Positions 9,563 through 18,820 of a stretch of DNA of 64,000 nt are shown here, piece by piece. The DNA comes from Chryseobacterium indologenes (GTDB lineage Bacteria > Bacteroidota > Bacteroidia > Flavobacteriales > Weeksellaceae). The notes beneath the pieces are model-generated. The model was given only the letters and a program-made list of their open reading frames with translations. It was not told the origin of the DNA and ran no database searches. Made by a program: the position numbers and the translations under genes. Each line of letters begins with the position of its first letter. Position 1 is the first letter of the stretch. The stretch is taken from positions 2,542,001 through 2,606,000 of the forward strand of contig NZ_CP074372.1 in NCBI RefSeq assembly GCF_018362995.1, read 5' to 3'.

Positions 9563-9577
9563 TAAAAAAACTACGCT

Positions 9578-9719
9578 GAGACTCCTACGGAGTGACAAGT
9601 GAATGAATAGACAATGCTTTCGTAGTTGTCATTCCGTAAGAATCCAGACTTACTTATAAAAATGTTGCAGTACTTACAATAAAAAGATCAGTTGTGCCGA
9701 GACTCCTACGGAGTGACAA
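9578..9719. repeat. Cluster of three CCTACGG-type intergenic repeats
   Basis: Two direct copies of GAGACTCCTACGGAGTGACA (9578-9597 and 9699-9718) and one inverted copy, TTGTCATTCCGTAAGAATC (9626-9644). The same core recurs at 17723-17789. These are dispersed, palindromic, non-coding elements. Confidence 0.75.
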
Positions 9720-9836
9720 ACTGTGTGGATAATAAGTGAGCTATGTTACGATCAACAAAAAAGCCACTCTAAAAAGAGCAGCTCTATATTATTATAATGA
9801 GTAAAAACTAGTAGCTAAATAACCAGCAACCAGCAA

Positions 9837-10391
9837 TTATTTCCATTTAATATTGCACCCCATGCTTGGTCTCTGAATTTCTTCCTGAGCTTCACCAGCC
9901 AAAAGATTTTCAAAAGCAATAATAAGATCTTCACCTGTAACATCTTTATTGTTTCCCGGTCTTGAATCATCCATCTGACCTCTGTACACAAGATCCAGCT
10001 TATCATCAAAGAAATAAAAATCCGGAGTACAAGCTGCATCGTAAGCTTTAGCTACTGCCTGGCTTTCATCAAATAAATAAGGGAAATCAAAATTTCTTTC
10101 AATCTGAAATTCTATCATTTTCTCAGGAGAATCTGCCGGATATTTCTCAATATCATTAGAGTTGATAGCGATGAATTCTATTCCCCGCTCGTTATAATCT
10201 TCATATAATTCGTTGATCTTATCAATCACATGAAGAACAAACGGACAGTGGTTGCACATAAAGATCACCAAAGTACCATTTTCTCCTTTCAGTTCCTCTA
10301 AAGACTGAAGTTCATTCGTTTTTGACGGGTTAGGAAGTTCAAAAAACGGAGCCTTTGTTCCTAATGCCAGCATATTTGATGGAGTATTCAT
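9837..10391 (-). CDS. Thioredoxin-fold (AhpC/TSA-type redoxin) protein
   Basis: A 184-residue protein of the redoxin family with the active-site motif C46-N-H-C49 followed by PFV (MCNHCPFVLHVIDK), the hallmark of a peroxiredoxin-like subgroup common in Bacteroidota. Later conserved parts are the YLFDESQAVAKAYDAACTPDFYFFD stretch with the cis-Pro loop TPDF. There is no signal peptide, so it is likely cytoplasmic. It is a single-gene unit with an exact promoter box just upstream. Specific substrate is not known. Confidence 0.85.
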   Translation of the reverse strand: MNTPSNMLALGTKAPFFELPNPSKTNELQSLEELKGENGTLVIFMCNHCPFVLHVIDKINELYEDYNERGIEFIAINSNDIEKYPADSPEKMIEFQIERNFDFPYLFDESQAVAKAYDAACTPDFYFFDDKLDLVYRGQMDDSRPGNNKDVTGEDLIIAFENLLAGEAQEEIQRPSMGCNIKWK

Positions 10392-10410
10392 ATCCTTTTT
10401 TCTTTACCGG

Positions 10411-10418
10411 CAAAGATA
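10411..10418 (-). promoter_or_regulatory. -7 promoter box (TATCTTTG on minus strand) for the redoxin gene
   Basis: The complement of CAAAGATA is an exact TAnnTTTG match, 19 bp before the ATG at 10391. Confidence 0.6.
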
Positions 10419-10560
10419 GATATTTCTTTTATTAATTGAGCAGGGTCTGAAACAGACATTTTTATTTTTGTAGGGTAAGGAAGCTGGAGAAGGGAAGATT
10501 TTTAAGCCTCAAAAATAGTTATAGCCAAATTCTATTATTAGATTATTGACCTCTGAAATA

Positions 10561-10593
10561 ACTTCCAGCTCCCATTCTTCCTACTTCCAGCCA
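10561..10593 (-). repeat. TGGCTGGAAG-type dispersed repeat
   Basis: On the minus strand this reads TGGCTGGAAGTAGGAAG and continues purine-rich; a related copy begins TGGCTGGAAGATAGAAG at 20563. Both sit in intergenic spaces and form part of imperfect inverted repeats. Confidence 0.55.
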
Positions 10594-10669
10594 TTGATTA
10601 ATTTACTGTAAATAATCAGCAAACCCATAAAACTCATAATATCCTTTGGAAGTTATATTAAAAAGTTTG

Positions 10670-10690
10670 TAGTTTTGCTAACGCTGTTAG
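10670..10690 (+). promoter_or_regulatory. tetR promoter (TAGTTTTG) with abutting palindromic operator CTAACGCTGTTAG
   Basis: The exact TAnnTTTG box at 10670-10677 is directly followed by a perfect 5-3-5 palindrome, CTAAC-GCT-GTTAG (10678-10690). Binding there would cover the transcription start, so the TetR protein whose ATG is at 10703 probably represses itself. The same motif occurs three times ahead of the efflux genes. Confidence 0.75.
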
Positions 10691-10702
10691 TAAATAAATA
10701 TC

Positions 10703-11299
10703 ATGGGTCTACATGAACGCCGTCAACGAGAAAAAGAATCCATCCGTGCAAATATTTTGCAGGCTGCTTTTACTTTGGCTAAAACTGAAGGCTGGGGTTC
10801 ATTGTCTATGCGTAAGATAGCTGATGCTATTGAGTATAGTGCACCCGTAGTATATGATTATTTTGAAAATAAAGAAGCTATTCTATTTGAAATTTCTTTA
10901 GATGGCTTTCATAAGTTACACATAGAATTATTAAAAGCTCAGCAGAAACATGACACTCCGGAAGAGCAGCTTGTTGCTATTGTGGATGCCTACTGGAACT
11001 TTGCTTTTAAAAACAAGGAATATTACCAGCTTATGTTTGGTCTTGGAATGCAATGCTGTGGAAAAGGGCAGATGAAAAAAGAATTCTCATCATTCCAGGA
11101 ACTGATCTATGAATGTACCTATGAGATTATCAAGAAAAACGGATCCAATCCGGACAATGCCTGTCATATGTCTCACGCTCTGTTTTCTGCCGTTCACGGA
11201 ATGATCTCTATTATGATGATGCGTACTGCTGATATCCCTTCCACAATGAACAAGACGACATTGGACGAAACTGTTTCGGCTTTTATTAAGTCTTTGTAA
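10703..11299 (+). CDS. TetR/AcrR family transcriptional repressor of the efflux operon
   Basis: The 198-residue protein has an N-terminal TetR helix-turn-helix (residues about 13-60: ANILQAAFTLAKTEGWGSLS, MRKIADAIEYSAPVVYDYFENKEAILFE) and a helical ligand-binding C-terminal half. It lies directly upstream of an RND efflux operon, in the same direction, and palindromic sites occur both in its own promoter and in the 367-bp region before the efflux genes. This strongly suggests that it controls itself and the pump, with drug or lipid ligands releasing it. The ligand is unknown. Confidence 0.9.
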   Translation: MGLHERRQREKESIRANILQAAFTLAKTEGWGSLSMRKIADAIEYSAPVVYDYFENKEAILFEISLDGFHKLHIELLKAQQKHDTPEEQLVAIVDAYWNFAFKNKEYYQLMFGLGMQCCGKGQMKKEFSSFQELIYECTYEIIKKNGSNPDNACHMSHALFSAVHGMISIMMMRTADIPSTMNKTTLDETVSAFIKSL

Positions 11300-11666
11300 A
11301 TTTTTTTTGAATTTAAAATTAACACCGTTAGGAAATTTAACACCGAATTAATTTAAATTATTCCGTTTTTCCTGATTAAAAATGAAATCATTTATGGAGC
11401 AATTCATATCATTCAGTTGTTAAAAGTAATCATTTTTTGCTTATCAATTAACACTGTTAGTAAAATTAACACACCTTACACCATCATTATACACTTAAAT
11501 ACATTAAAAACAATTTTCAATTATGGAAACAATCGACTTTATCGGACATTAAAAATTCTGTAATTTTTTTTGAACTAACTATTAACACTGTTAGGAAAAA
11601 AAACAGCATTTATTAAAAAGACTCTTTTACTTAAATCTAACACTTCATTAAAAAAATTAAACCACA
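11300..11666 (+). promoter_or_regulatory. Regulatory region of the RND efflux operon with three TetR-type operators
   Basis: This 367-bp non-coding stretch carries TTAACACCGTTAG (11319-11331), TTAACACTGTTAG (11448-11460) and TTAACACTGTTAG (11582-11594). Each is preceded, 8-9 nt earlier, by a T-run ending in G (TTTTTTG or longer), and the first and last are followed by GGAAA, so the same promoter-operator module seems repeated three times. Half sites (TTAACACCGAA near 11337, ATTAACACACC near 11465) lie beside two of them. The pattern matches the palindrome in the tetR promoter. Confidence 0.7.
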
Positions 11667-12827
11667 ATGAAAATACCTGGAAAAACAAGGTTTATTGTAC
11701 TTATTGCAAGTATAATTCTTTTACAGAGCTGTACCAAGGCTGCAGAAGGATCCAATTCCGCGCCGCCAGCTCCAGAACTTCCGGTTTATACCGTTCTTAC
11801 ATCACCCGCTACTACATATCAGGAATTCCCTACTGCCTTAGAAGGGAAAAACAATGTTGAAATAAGATCTCAGGTAGATGGCTATCTTGATAGAATCTAT
11901 GTAGAGGAAGGATCTTACGTAAGAGCCGGACAGCCATTATTTAAAATAGACTCCAGAAGCTATGGAGAACAAATGAATATGGCACAAGCTAATCTACAGG
12001 TTGCTAATGCCAATATCCAAAAAGCAAGAGTAGAAGTAGACAGACTTCAGCCATTGGTTGCTGCAAAAGTAGTTTCTGATGTGCAGTTAAAAACAGCAAA
12101 AGCCAATTATGAAGCTGCTGTTGCCGCTGCCTCACAAGCCAAAGCTTCTGTAGGAAGCGCAAGAATCAACGTAGGATTTACAACCATTACCGCTCCAGTA
12201 AGTGGTTATATCGGAAGAATTCCTTACAAAAAAGGAAGTCTGATCTCAAGAACAGATGTAAATCCATTGACCTTATTATCTGATATCAGTGAAATTTATG
12301 CTTATTTCTCTTTGAGTGAACTGGACTTTATCGCTTTCCAAAATAAATATCCCGGCGCTACTTTGGAAGAAAAGCTGAAAAATATGCCAATGGTAGAATT
12401 GGTGATCGCTGACAACAGTACTTATCCTGAAAAAGGTAAACTGAGCATCGTAGACGGACAGTTTGATAAAACTACCGGAGCCATCAGTGTACGTGCCGTT
12501 TTCCCTAATGCCAACGGGGCTTTAAGAACCGGAAACACAGGAAGAGTGCGTATGCCTCAACTGATCTCAAATGCTGTAGTTATCCCACAGGAATCTACTT
12601 TCGAAATTCAGGATAAAACCTATGTATATGTAATGGGTAAAGACAAAAAGGTAACCGGAAGACCGATCAAAATATCAGGGAAAACGGATAGCTATTATTT
12701 TATTTCTGAAGGACTTGCACCAGGAGAAAAAATAGTTTACACAGGAATTGGAAACCTAAAAGACGGAGCTTCCATCAATCCGAAAAATATTTCTTCTGAC
12801 AGCTTGCTAAAAGCAAAACCATTATAG
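11667..12827 (+). CDS. RND efflux periplasmic adaptor (membrane fusion) lipoprotein
   Basis: The 386-residue product has a lipoprotein signal with lipobox LLQSC (lipidated Cys22). It shows the usual adaptor order: lipoyl half-motif (VEIRSQVDGYLDRIYVEEGSYVRAGQPLFKIDSR, about residues 65-98), a coiled-coil hairpin (about 99-155, NMAQANLQVANANIQKARVEVDRLQPL), second lipoyl half (ITAPVSGYIGRIPYKKGSLI), beta-barrel and membrane-proximal domains. It joins the inner-membrane pump to the outer-membrane channel (HlyD/AcrA family). It is first in the three-gene operon, 40 bp ahead of the pump gene, under the TetR-type operators. Confidence 0.92.
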   Translation: MKIPGKTRFIVLIASIILLQSCTKAAEGSNSAPPAPELPVYTVLTSPATTYQEFPTALEGKNNVEIRSQVDGYLDRIYVEEGSYVRAGQPLFKIDSRSYGEQMNMAQANLQVANANIQKARVEVDRLQPLVAAKVVSDVQLKTAKANYEAAVAAASQAKASVGSARINVGFTTITAPVSGYIGRIPYKKGSLISRTDVNPLTLLSDISEIYAYFSLSELDFIAFQNKYPGATLEEKLKNMPMVELVIADNSTYPEKGKLSIVDGQFDKTTGAISVRAVFPNANGALRTGNTGRVRMPQLISNAVVIPQESTFEIQDKTYVYVMGKDKKVTGRPIKISGKTDSYYFISEGLAPGEKIVYTGIGNLKDGASINPKNISSDSLLKAKPL

Positions 12828-12867
12828 TCCATCCTCAATACAGAAGACTTAAAAAAATAAACTTCTT

Positions 12868-15800
12868 ATGTTAAAACAATTTATAGAAAGACCGGTCCTT
12901 TCAACGGTCATCTCCATAATACTCTTATTATTGGGAGCCCTGTCTCTCTTTAATTTACCGATTGCCCTCTTTCCGGACATCGCTCCACCGAGTGTACAGG
13001 TAACTGCATTCTATCCTGGAGCCAACGCGGAGGTTGTAGCACGTTCGGTTGCCACCCCGATTGAGGAAGCCGTGAACGGAGTTGAGAACATGACCTATAT
13101 GACCTCAAACTCCAGTAACGACGGTACAATGACACTGAGTGTGTTCTTCAAACAAGGTGCTGACGCTGATAATGCAGCTGTAAACGTACAAAACCGTGTA
13201 TCGAAAGCGATGAGCCAATTACCTCAGGAGGTAGTACAGGCCGGTATTTCAACACAGAAAGTACAGAACAGTATGATCATGTTCATGGGTTTAACCAGTG
13301 AAAATGAAAAACAATATGACGAATTATTCCTTCAAAATTACCTGAAGATTAATGTTATTCCGCAGATTCAGCGTATTCCGGGAGTAGCACAGGCTCAGGT
13401 ATTCGGAACGAGGGATTACTCCATGAGAATCTGGCTGAAACCAGACAGACTTGCGGCTAACAACCTTTCTCCTCAAGAAGTGCTGGGAGCCATTAAAGAC
13501 CACAACCTTGAAGCAGCTCCAGGCCGTTTGGGACAAGGAAGTAAGGAAACTTATGAGTATATCCTTAAATATAAAGGAAAACTGAATAAGAATGAAGACT
13601 ACGAAAACATTGCTATTAAAGCCAATAGTGACGGTTCTTTCTTACGATTGAAAGATGTAGCAAGAGTAGAATTCGGTTCTTATACTTATACTGCAACCAA
13701 CAGAGTTGACGGGAAACCGGTTGCCGGATTCGCTATCTTACAGACTGCGGGTTCCAATGCAAATGAAATCCTGACTGAAATTGAAAGTCAAGTAAAAGTA
13801 ATGGAAACTACTCTTCCAAAAGGAGTAAAGCCGATTATCATGTATAACTCTAAAGACTTCCTGGATGCATCAATCCATCAGGTTGTGGAAACTTTAGTTA
13901 TTGCCTTCATTCTGGTATTTATTGTAGTGTATATTTTCCTTCAGGATTTCAGATCTACATTAATTCCTGCTATTGCAGTACCGGTTGCGATCATCGGAAC
14001 ATTCTTCTTCCTTCAGCTATTTGGCTTTAGTATCAACATGCTTACGTTGTTTGCATTGGTTCTGGCCATCGGTATTGTAGTGGATGATGCCATTGTAGTG
14101 GTAGAAGCTGTCCATTCCAAAATGGAACAGACAGGAATGCCTGTGGAACATGCTACAATGAACTCGATGAGTGAAATCTCAGGAGCCATCATTTCCATTA
14201 CATTGGTAATGTGTGCCGTGTTTATTCCGGTTGGTTTCATGCAGGGACCTGCAGGGGTTTTCTACAGACAGTTTGCCTTTACATTAGCTATTGCGATTTT
14301 AATCTCAGCAGTGAATGCTTTGACATTAAGTCCGGCATTATGTGCAATGTTCTTAAATGATCCTCAGGGAGAACATGGGGAACACGGTCATAAAACAGGT
14401 TTTGGAGCAAGATTTTTCAATGCATTTAATGCAAGCTTCAACAGCATGACCAGAAAATATATCTACAGCCTTAAGTTTTTAATTAAAAATAAATGGGTGG
14501 CTATAGGAGGTCTTGTTCTTATTACAGCAGCAAGTGTCTTTCTGATCAAAAAAGCACCGTCAGGATTTATTCCTACTGAAGACCAGGGATTCGTATTGTA
14601 TGCAGTGAATACTCCTCCTGGAAGTTCATTGGAAAGAACACACAGAGCGACTGCACAAATTGATAAAATCATCAACAGTGAGAAAGCCACCAATCACCTT
14701 TGGGTAGCAGACGGAATGAACTTTATCAGTAATGCCAATGCTTCTCCATATTCTGCAGGTTTCATTAAGCTTAAAGATTATGACAAACGTGGTGAAATGA
14801 AAGATCCTGATCTAATTGCAGGAACTTTAACAGGAAAGGTAAGCCAGGTGAAAGACGCGAATGCTTTCTTCTTCAACTTCCCTACTGTACAAGGTTTCGG
14901 TAACGTTTCCGGATTTGAATTCATGCTTCAGGATAAAACGAACGGTTCTTTTGAACAATTGGGAACAACCACTCAGCAGTTCATTGGTGAATTGATGAAA
15001 CGTCCGGAAATTGCTTTCGCATTCACTACTTATGCAGCAGGAAATCCACAGTACACTATTGATGTAGATACTGACAAAGCCAACCAGCTGGGAGTTTCCG
15101 TTACGGAATTGATGCAGACGATGCAGATTTATTTCGGAAGTAGCTTTGTATCGGATTTCAACAGATTCGGAAAGTATTACAGAGTAATGGCACAGGCAGA
15201 TATTCCTTACCGTACTGACGTTAACTCTCTGGAAGGAATTTATGTTAAAAATAAATCAGGAGAAATGGTTCCTGCGAAAACATTAGTAACGTTAAAAAGA
15301 TCTTTCGGACCTGAAACGGTAACAAGAAATAACCTTTTCAACGCAGTAACAATCAATGGAACACCAAAACCAGGATACAGTACCGGAGATGCCATCAAAG
15401 CGGTAGAAGAAGTGGCTCAGCAATCACTTCCAAGAGGATATGGATATGAATGGACAGGGATTACCCGTGAGGAAATCAAAACAAGCGGACAGACTGCATT
15501 CATTTTCTTCTTAAGTATTCTGTTTGTGTATTTCCTACTGGCAGCTCAGTATGAAAGTTATATCCTTCCTTTTGCTATTATTCTTACGATTCCAACAGGG
15601 ATTTTCGGAGTATTTGCCTTCACAGGGTTAGCCGGAATCGATAATAACATTTACGTTCAGGTAGGATTGATTATGCTTGTCGGGCTATTGGCGAAAAATG
15701 CCATCCTTATTGTAGAGTTTGCCGTACAGAGAAGAAAAGCAGGGAAAACTTTGATTGAGTCTGCACTTCAGGCATCAAGATTACGTTTAAGACCGATCTT

Positions 15801-16050
15801 AATGACCTCTTTTGCCTTCATCGTGGGGATGCTTCCACTGGTATGGACGCAGGGTGCCTCTTCAAAAGGTAACCACTCTATTGGATACAGTACCGTAGGA
15901 GGAATGCTTACAGGAGTAATATTCGGGATATTTATTATTCCGGTAATGTATGTAATCTTCCAGTACCTGCATGAAAAAATGCCAAGCAGAAAACAGAAAA
16001 GACTGAAGAAAAAACAAATGGAGGAAGAACTTTTAGCTTCAGCTCATTAA
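12868..16050 (+). CDS. RND multidrug efflux pump, AcrB/HAE1 family
   Basis: The 1060-residue inner-membrane pump uses the proton gradient to expel hydrophobic compounds. It starts MLKQFIERPVLSTVISIILLLLGALS, typical of the family, and has the two large periplasmic loops and 12 membrane segments expected. Proton-relay residues are visible: Asp406-Asp407 in GIVVDDAIVVVEAV (TM4) and Lys943 in LLAKNAILIVEF (TM10). The hydrophobe/amphiphile efflux subfamily is favoured over heavy-metal pumps because of sequence style. It is the second gene of the adaptor-pump-channel operon. Confidence 0.94.
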   Translation: MLKQFIERPVLSTVISIILLLLGALSLFNLPIALFPDIAPPSVQVTAFYPGANAEVVARSVATPIEEAVNGVENMTYMTSNSSNDGTMTLSVFFKQGADADNAAVNVQNRVSKAMSQLPQEVVQAGISTQKVQNSMIMFMGLTSENEKQYDELFLQNYLKINVIPQIQRIPGVAQAQVFGTRDYSMRIWLKPDRLAANNLSPQEVLGAIKDHNLEAAPGRLGQGSKETYEYILKYKGKLNKNEDYENIAIKANSDGSFLRLKDVARVEFGSYTYTATNRVDGKPVAGFAILQTAGSNANEILTEIESQVKVMETTLPKGVKPIIMYNSKDFLDASIHQVVETLVIAFILVFIVVYIFLQDFRSTLIPAIAVPVAIIGTFFFLQLFGFSINMLTLFALVLAIGIVVDDAIVVVEAVHSKMEQTGMPVEHATMNSMSEISGAIISITLVMCAVFIPVGFMQGPAGVFYRQFAFTLAIAILISAVNALTLSPALCAMFLNDPQGEHGEHGHKTGFGARFFNAFNASFNSMTRKYIYSLKFLIKNKWVAIGGLVLITAASVFLIKKAPSGFIPTEDQGFVLYAVNTPPGSSLERTHRATAQIDKIINSEKATNHLWVADGMNFISNANASPYSAGFIKLKDYDKRGEMKDPDLIAGTLTGKVSQVKDANAFFFNFPTVQGFGNVSGFEFMLQDKTNGSFEQLGTTTQQFIGELMKRPEIAFAFTTYAAGNPQYTIDVDTDKANQLGVSVTELMQTMQIYFGSSFVSDFNRFGKYYRVMAQADIPYRTDVNSLEGIYVKNKSGEMVPAKTLVTLKRSFGPETVTRNNLFNAVTINGTPKPGYSTGDAIKAVEEVAQQSLPRGYGYEWTGITREEIKTSGQTAFIFFLSILFVYFLLAAQYESYILPFAIILTIPTGIFGVFAFTGLAGIDNNIYVQVGLIMLVGLLAKNAILIVEFAVQRRKAGKTLIESALQASRLRLRPILMTSFAFIVGMLPLVWTQGASSKGNHSIGYSTVGGMLTGVIFGIFIIPVMYVIFQYLHEKMPSRKQKRLKKKQMEEELLASAH

Positions 16051-16056
16051 TAAAAA

Positions 16057-16128
16057 ATGAATAACAAAAACTTAGAGAAAATTTTAAGACAAAGGATTAA
16101 CTATTCTCCTGCTGTTCTTAATGGTTAA
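16057..16128 (+). other. Short open frame between pump and channel genes, status unclear
   Basis: A 23-codon frame (MNNKNLEKILRQRINYSPAV then LNG) lies in the 167-bp gap between the pump and channel genes. A 12-bp inverted repeat, AAAACTTAGAGA at 16067-16078 and TCTCTAAGTTTT at 16181-16192, brackets most of the gap. The frame may be chance; the inverted repeat may be the real feature and could shape the mRNA between the two genes. Confidence 0.25.
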
Positions 16129-16217
16129 AAAAATCAGCTATTTTCTCCTACTAAAGACAATTTTTGCATCAATAAAAACCTCTCTAAGTTTTGTATTCAA
16201 TTAAAAGTTTAAAAACT

Positions 16218-17630
16218 ATGAAACGAGTAAAAAATATTATTCTAACTTTTGCGCTGGCTATAGGCTCTGTATCATGTGTGTCCAAACTGGCATACACGGA
16301 GCCTGAACTGCCACTTCCGGAAAAGTTTCAGTATACTGCAACTGCCGATACTGCCAGCATAGCGAATCTGGAGTGGAAGCAGTTCTTCAGCGATCCTATT
16401 TTACAGGGATTGATTGAAAAAGGAATCAAAAATAATTATGACCTTCAGATTGCCCTAAAGCAGGTTGCTGCTTCACAGGAAAAACTGAAACAGGCAAAAT
16501 ATATGCAATATCCGGATGTTGGTTTCGGAGTAAGCGGGCAAATCTCAAGGCCTTCCAAAAACAGCATGAACGGGCAAAGCTTAAATTTATTTTTAGGATC
16601 AAGCCATGTTGAAGATTATAATGCAGCCTTCAACCTTTCATGGGAAGCTGACATCTGGGGAAAAATTAAAAACCAGCAGGAAGTTTCAAGAATGCAGTAT
16701 CTGCAGACTTATGAAGGGTCAAAAGCCGTTCAGACCCAGGTAGTAGCAGCTATTGCACAGGGATATTATAACCTGTTGATGCTTGACAGACAATTAGCTA
16801 TTGCAAAATCTAATCTGGAGCTCAGCAGCAATACCCTGATGATCACACAAAAAATGTGGGAAAGTGGCGATAACACCTCTTTAGGAGTACAGCAGGCCTC
16901 AGCACAGAAACAGGCAACAGAACTTCTGATTACTCAGCTGGAACAGAATATTGCCATTCAGGAAAATGCATTGAGTATTTTGGTGGGAGAACTGCCTAAT
17001 AAGGTAAACAGAACAATTGAAATGTCTGATACTTCATTACCTCAGAACATTACTGCAGGACTTCCTGCAGCTATGGTAAGCAGAAGACCGGACGTTCGTC
17101 AGCAGGAACTTGTTTTACTGGAATCAAACGCTATCGTAGGAATTGCTCAGGCCAATATGTATCCGTCATTGAAAATTACTGCGAATGGAGGAGTAAACTC
17201 ATTCAAGTTTGATAACTGGTTTCAGATTCCCGCTTCATTATTCGGGTCTGTTCTGGGAGGACTTACCCAGCCTATTTTCCAGAAAAGACAGTTGAAAACA
17301 GATCTTGAAGTAGCTAAAATTCAAAGAGAGAAAAATGTTCTGGCATTCCGTCAGTCGGTATTAAATGCTGTAGGTGAAGTTTCAGATGCTTTGGTATCTA
17401 ATGAAAACTTAAAAGCTCAGGAACAAAAAGCTACCGAGCAGGCAACTACCCTGAAAGATGGAATTAAAAGCGCACAGCTTCTTTACAAAGGAGGTTCAGC
17501 CAATTACCTGGAAGTGATTACAGCACAAGGGAATTCCCTACAGGCAGAGTTGAATCTGGCTTCCATTAAAAGACAGAGATTAAGCAGCATTGTAGATCTA
17601 TACAGAGCGCTAGGCGGCGGTTGGAAGTAG
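16218..17630 (+). CDS. Outer-membrane efflux channel (TolC/NodT-type lipoprotein)
   Basis: The 470-residue product has a lipoprotein signal with lipobox GSVSC (Cys20) and two outer-membrane efflux (OEP) repeats rich in coiled coil (for example LEWKQFFSDPILQGLIEKG, ARRPDVR-like SRRPDVRQQE near residue 295, and YKGGSANYLEVITAQ near the end). It forms the trimeric exit channel for the adjacent pump. The start at 16218 is chosen over an in-frame ATG at 16191 because it places the signal peptide at the N-terminus. It is the last gene of the efflux operon and is followed by a strong terminator. Confidence 0.92.
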   Translation: MKRVKNIILTFALAIGSVSCVSKLAYTEPELPLPEKFQYTATADTASIANLEWKQFFSDPILQGLIEKGIKNNYDLQIALKQVAASQEKLKQAKYMQYPDVGFGVSGQISRPSKNSMNGQSLNLFLGSSHVEDYNAAFNLSWEADIWGKIKNQQEVSRMQYLQTYEGSKAVQTQVVAAIAQGYYNLLMLDRQLAIAKSNLELSSNTLMITQKMWESGDNTSLGVQQASAQKQATELLITQLEQNIAIQENALSILVGELPNKVNRTIEMSDTSLPQNITAGLPAAMVSRRPDVRQQELVLLESNAIVGIAQANMYPSLKITANGGVNSFKFDNWFQIPASLFGSVLGGLTQPIFQKRQLKTDLEVAKIQREKNVLAFRQSVLNAVGEVSDALVSNENLKAQEQKATEQATTLKDGIKSAQLLYKGGSANYLEVITAQGNSLQAELNLASIKRQRLSSIVDLYRALGGGWK

Positions 17631-17655
17631 TAAATTAAATTATATTTGTTTTAAG

Positions 17656-17686
17656 ATGCGGTTCTTTTCAGAGCCGCATTTTTTTG
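17656..17686 (+). terminator. Terminator of the RND efflux operon
   Basis: ATGCGGTTC (17656-17664) pairs with GAGCCGCAT (17671-17679) with one G-T pair and a 6-nt loop, followed by a run of seven T. Confidence 0.9.
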
Positions 17687-17722
17687 TATTGTTTCTGTTC
17701 ATTACAATATGAATTTAAACTT

Positions 17723-17789
17723 AGATTCCTACGGAATGACATAGTGTATAGATAAACTAAGCGCCCAGTTTGTCATTCCGTAGGAATCT
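17723..17789. repeat. Perfect 19-bp inverted repeat of the CCTACGG family
   Basis: AGATTCCTACGGAATGACA (17723-17741) and its exact complement TGTCATTCCGTAGGAATCT (17771-17789) face each other across 29 bp between the convergent efflux and miaA genes. It is related to the repeats at 9578-9719. Confidence 0.85.
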
Positions 17790-17832
17790 ATATTTTCAAA
17801 GCTTATAAAGTCGTTTAATAATGTAAAAGTTT

Positions 17833-18753
17833 CTACTTTTCAAACTCCTCCGCAATCCATTGAAGCAGATTTTCAAAATCCTTTTCAGAATATCCCAACT
17901 GCAAATAGTGAATATCATCCGCTTTCCTATACCACGTCAGCTGGCGTTTCGCATATCTGCGGCTATTCTTTTTAATTTCCGAAACCGCGAAATCAAGATC
18001 CCACTCTCCGTCAAAATATTTGAAAAGTTCCGCATATCCTACCGTATTCAAAGCCGTCAGATCTTTGAATTGTTCAAGACCCTTCACCTCATCCAGCAAG
18101 CCATTTTCCATCATCATATCCACTCTTCGGTTGATTCTGTCATACAGTTCTTCTCTTGGCGCTTCTATTCCGATTCTGATCACATTAAAATCTCTGGAAT
18201 CCTGAGAAACAGCAATCAGTTCAGAATATTTTGTATCCGTTTGCCAGATCACATCTATAGCACGCAAAAGTCTTCTGTGATTGTGAATATCCACCACACT
18301 GAAATATTCGGGATCGAGTTCCTGTAAAATTTCCTGAAGTTTTTCTATCCCCTCCTGCTCCATGATGGCCTGAAGTTTTTCCTGATTTTCAGTATTGGCT
18401 TCGGGTAGATCATGCAGACCTTCTATCACTGCTTTTTCATACATCATACTTCCGCCAACAAGAATAACAGTGTCATGAGTTGCAAAAAGTTCATTGAGTT
18501 TTTGAAGCGCATCTTCTTCGTACTGGCCGATAGAATAATATTCTTCAACTGAAAGATTTCCGATAAAATGATGAGGTGCCCCGGCAAGTTCCTCTTCAGA
18601 AGGTGCAGCAGTTCCGATTTTCATTTCTTTAAAAAACTGTCGGGAATCACAGGAAATAATCTCCGTATTGAAATGTTGAGCCAAATCAATTGCCAGTCTC
18701 GTTTTACCAATTCCGGTGGGTCCTACTACAGAAATCAAATTTTTCTTTTTCAC
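17833..18753 (-). CDS. miaA: tRNA dimethylallyltransferase
   Basis: The 306-residue enzyme adds a dimethylallyl group to A37 of tRNAs reading codons that start with U. The P-loop GPTGIGKT lies at residues 11-18, followed by the IISCDSRQFFKEMKIGTAAPS stretch and, later, RRLLRAIDV and the C-terminal SRRYAKRQLTWYRK motif, all typical of MiaA. The start codon is GTG (18753-18751), directly before a lysine run. It stands alone on the minus strand. Confidence 0.96.
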   Translation of the reverse strand: MKKKNLISVVGPTGIGKTRLAIDLAQHFNTEIISCDSRQFFKEMKIGTAAPSEEELAGAPHHFIGNLSVEEYYSIGQYEEDALQKLNELFATHDTVILVGGSMMYEKAVIEGLHDLPEANTENQEKLQAIMEQEGIEKLQEILQELDPEYFSVVDIHNHRRLLRAIDVIWQTDTKYSELIAVSQDSRDFNVIRIGIEAPREELYDRINRRVDMMMENGLLDEVKGLEQFKDLTALNTVGYAELFKYFDGEWDLDFAVSEIKKNSRRYAKRQLTWYRKADDIHYLQLGYSEKDFENLLQWIAEEFEK

Positions 18754-18820
18754 AGCGCTAATTTACGAAAATGCGCTCATTTGATTTTTTATTTTTAAAT
18801 ACAAATAAAGCTGCTGTTCA

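Larger units (their letters stand above)
10392..10702. other. Intergenic region, 311 bp, with a purine-rich inverted element and the tetR promoter
   Basis: Contains the redoxin promoter, an imperfect inverted repeat built from GGAAGCTGGAGAAGGGAAG on the left (about 10479-10497) and its pyrimidine counterpart at 10561-10593, and the tetR promoter/operator at its right end. No open frame was recognised. Confidence 0.6.

Noticed and set aside
9755..9790. Terminator for the redoxin gene at 9763-9784
   Set aside because: The stem has a two-base internal mismatch (AGCCACTCT against AGAGCAGCT), so it is too weak to list as a feature.
10463..10470. TATTTTTG promoter-like box on the plus strand
   Set aside because: No gene or open frame follows within reach; A+T-rich DNA gives chance matches.
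17860..18327. Plus-strand open frame of 155 codons inside miaA
   Set aside because: It is the mirror of a conserved enzyme gene, with unnatural composition rich in Ile, Phe and Ser.
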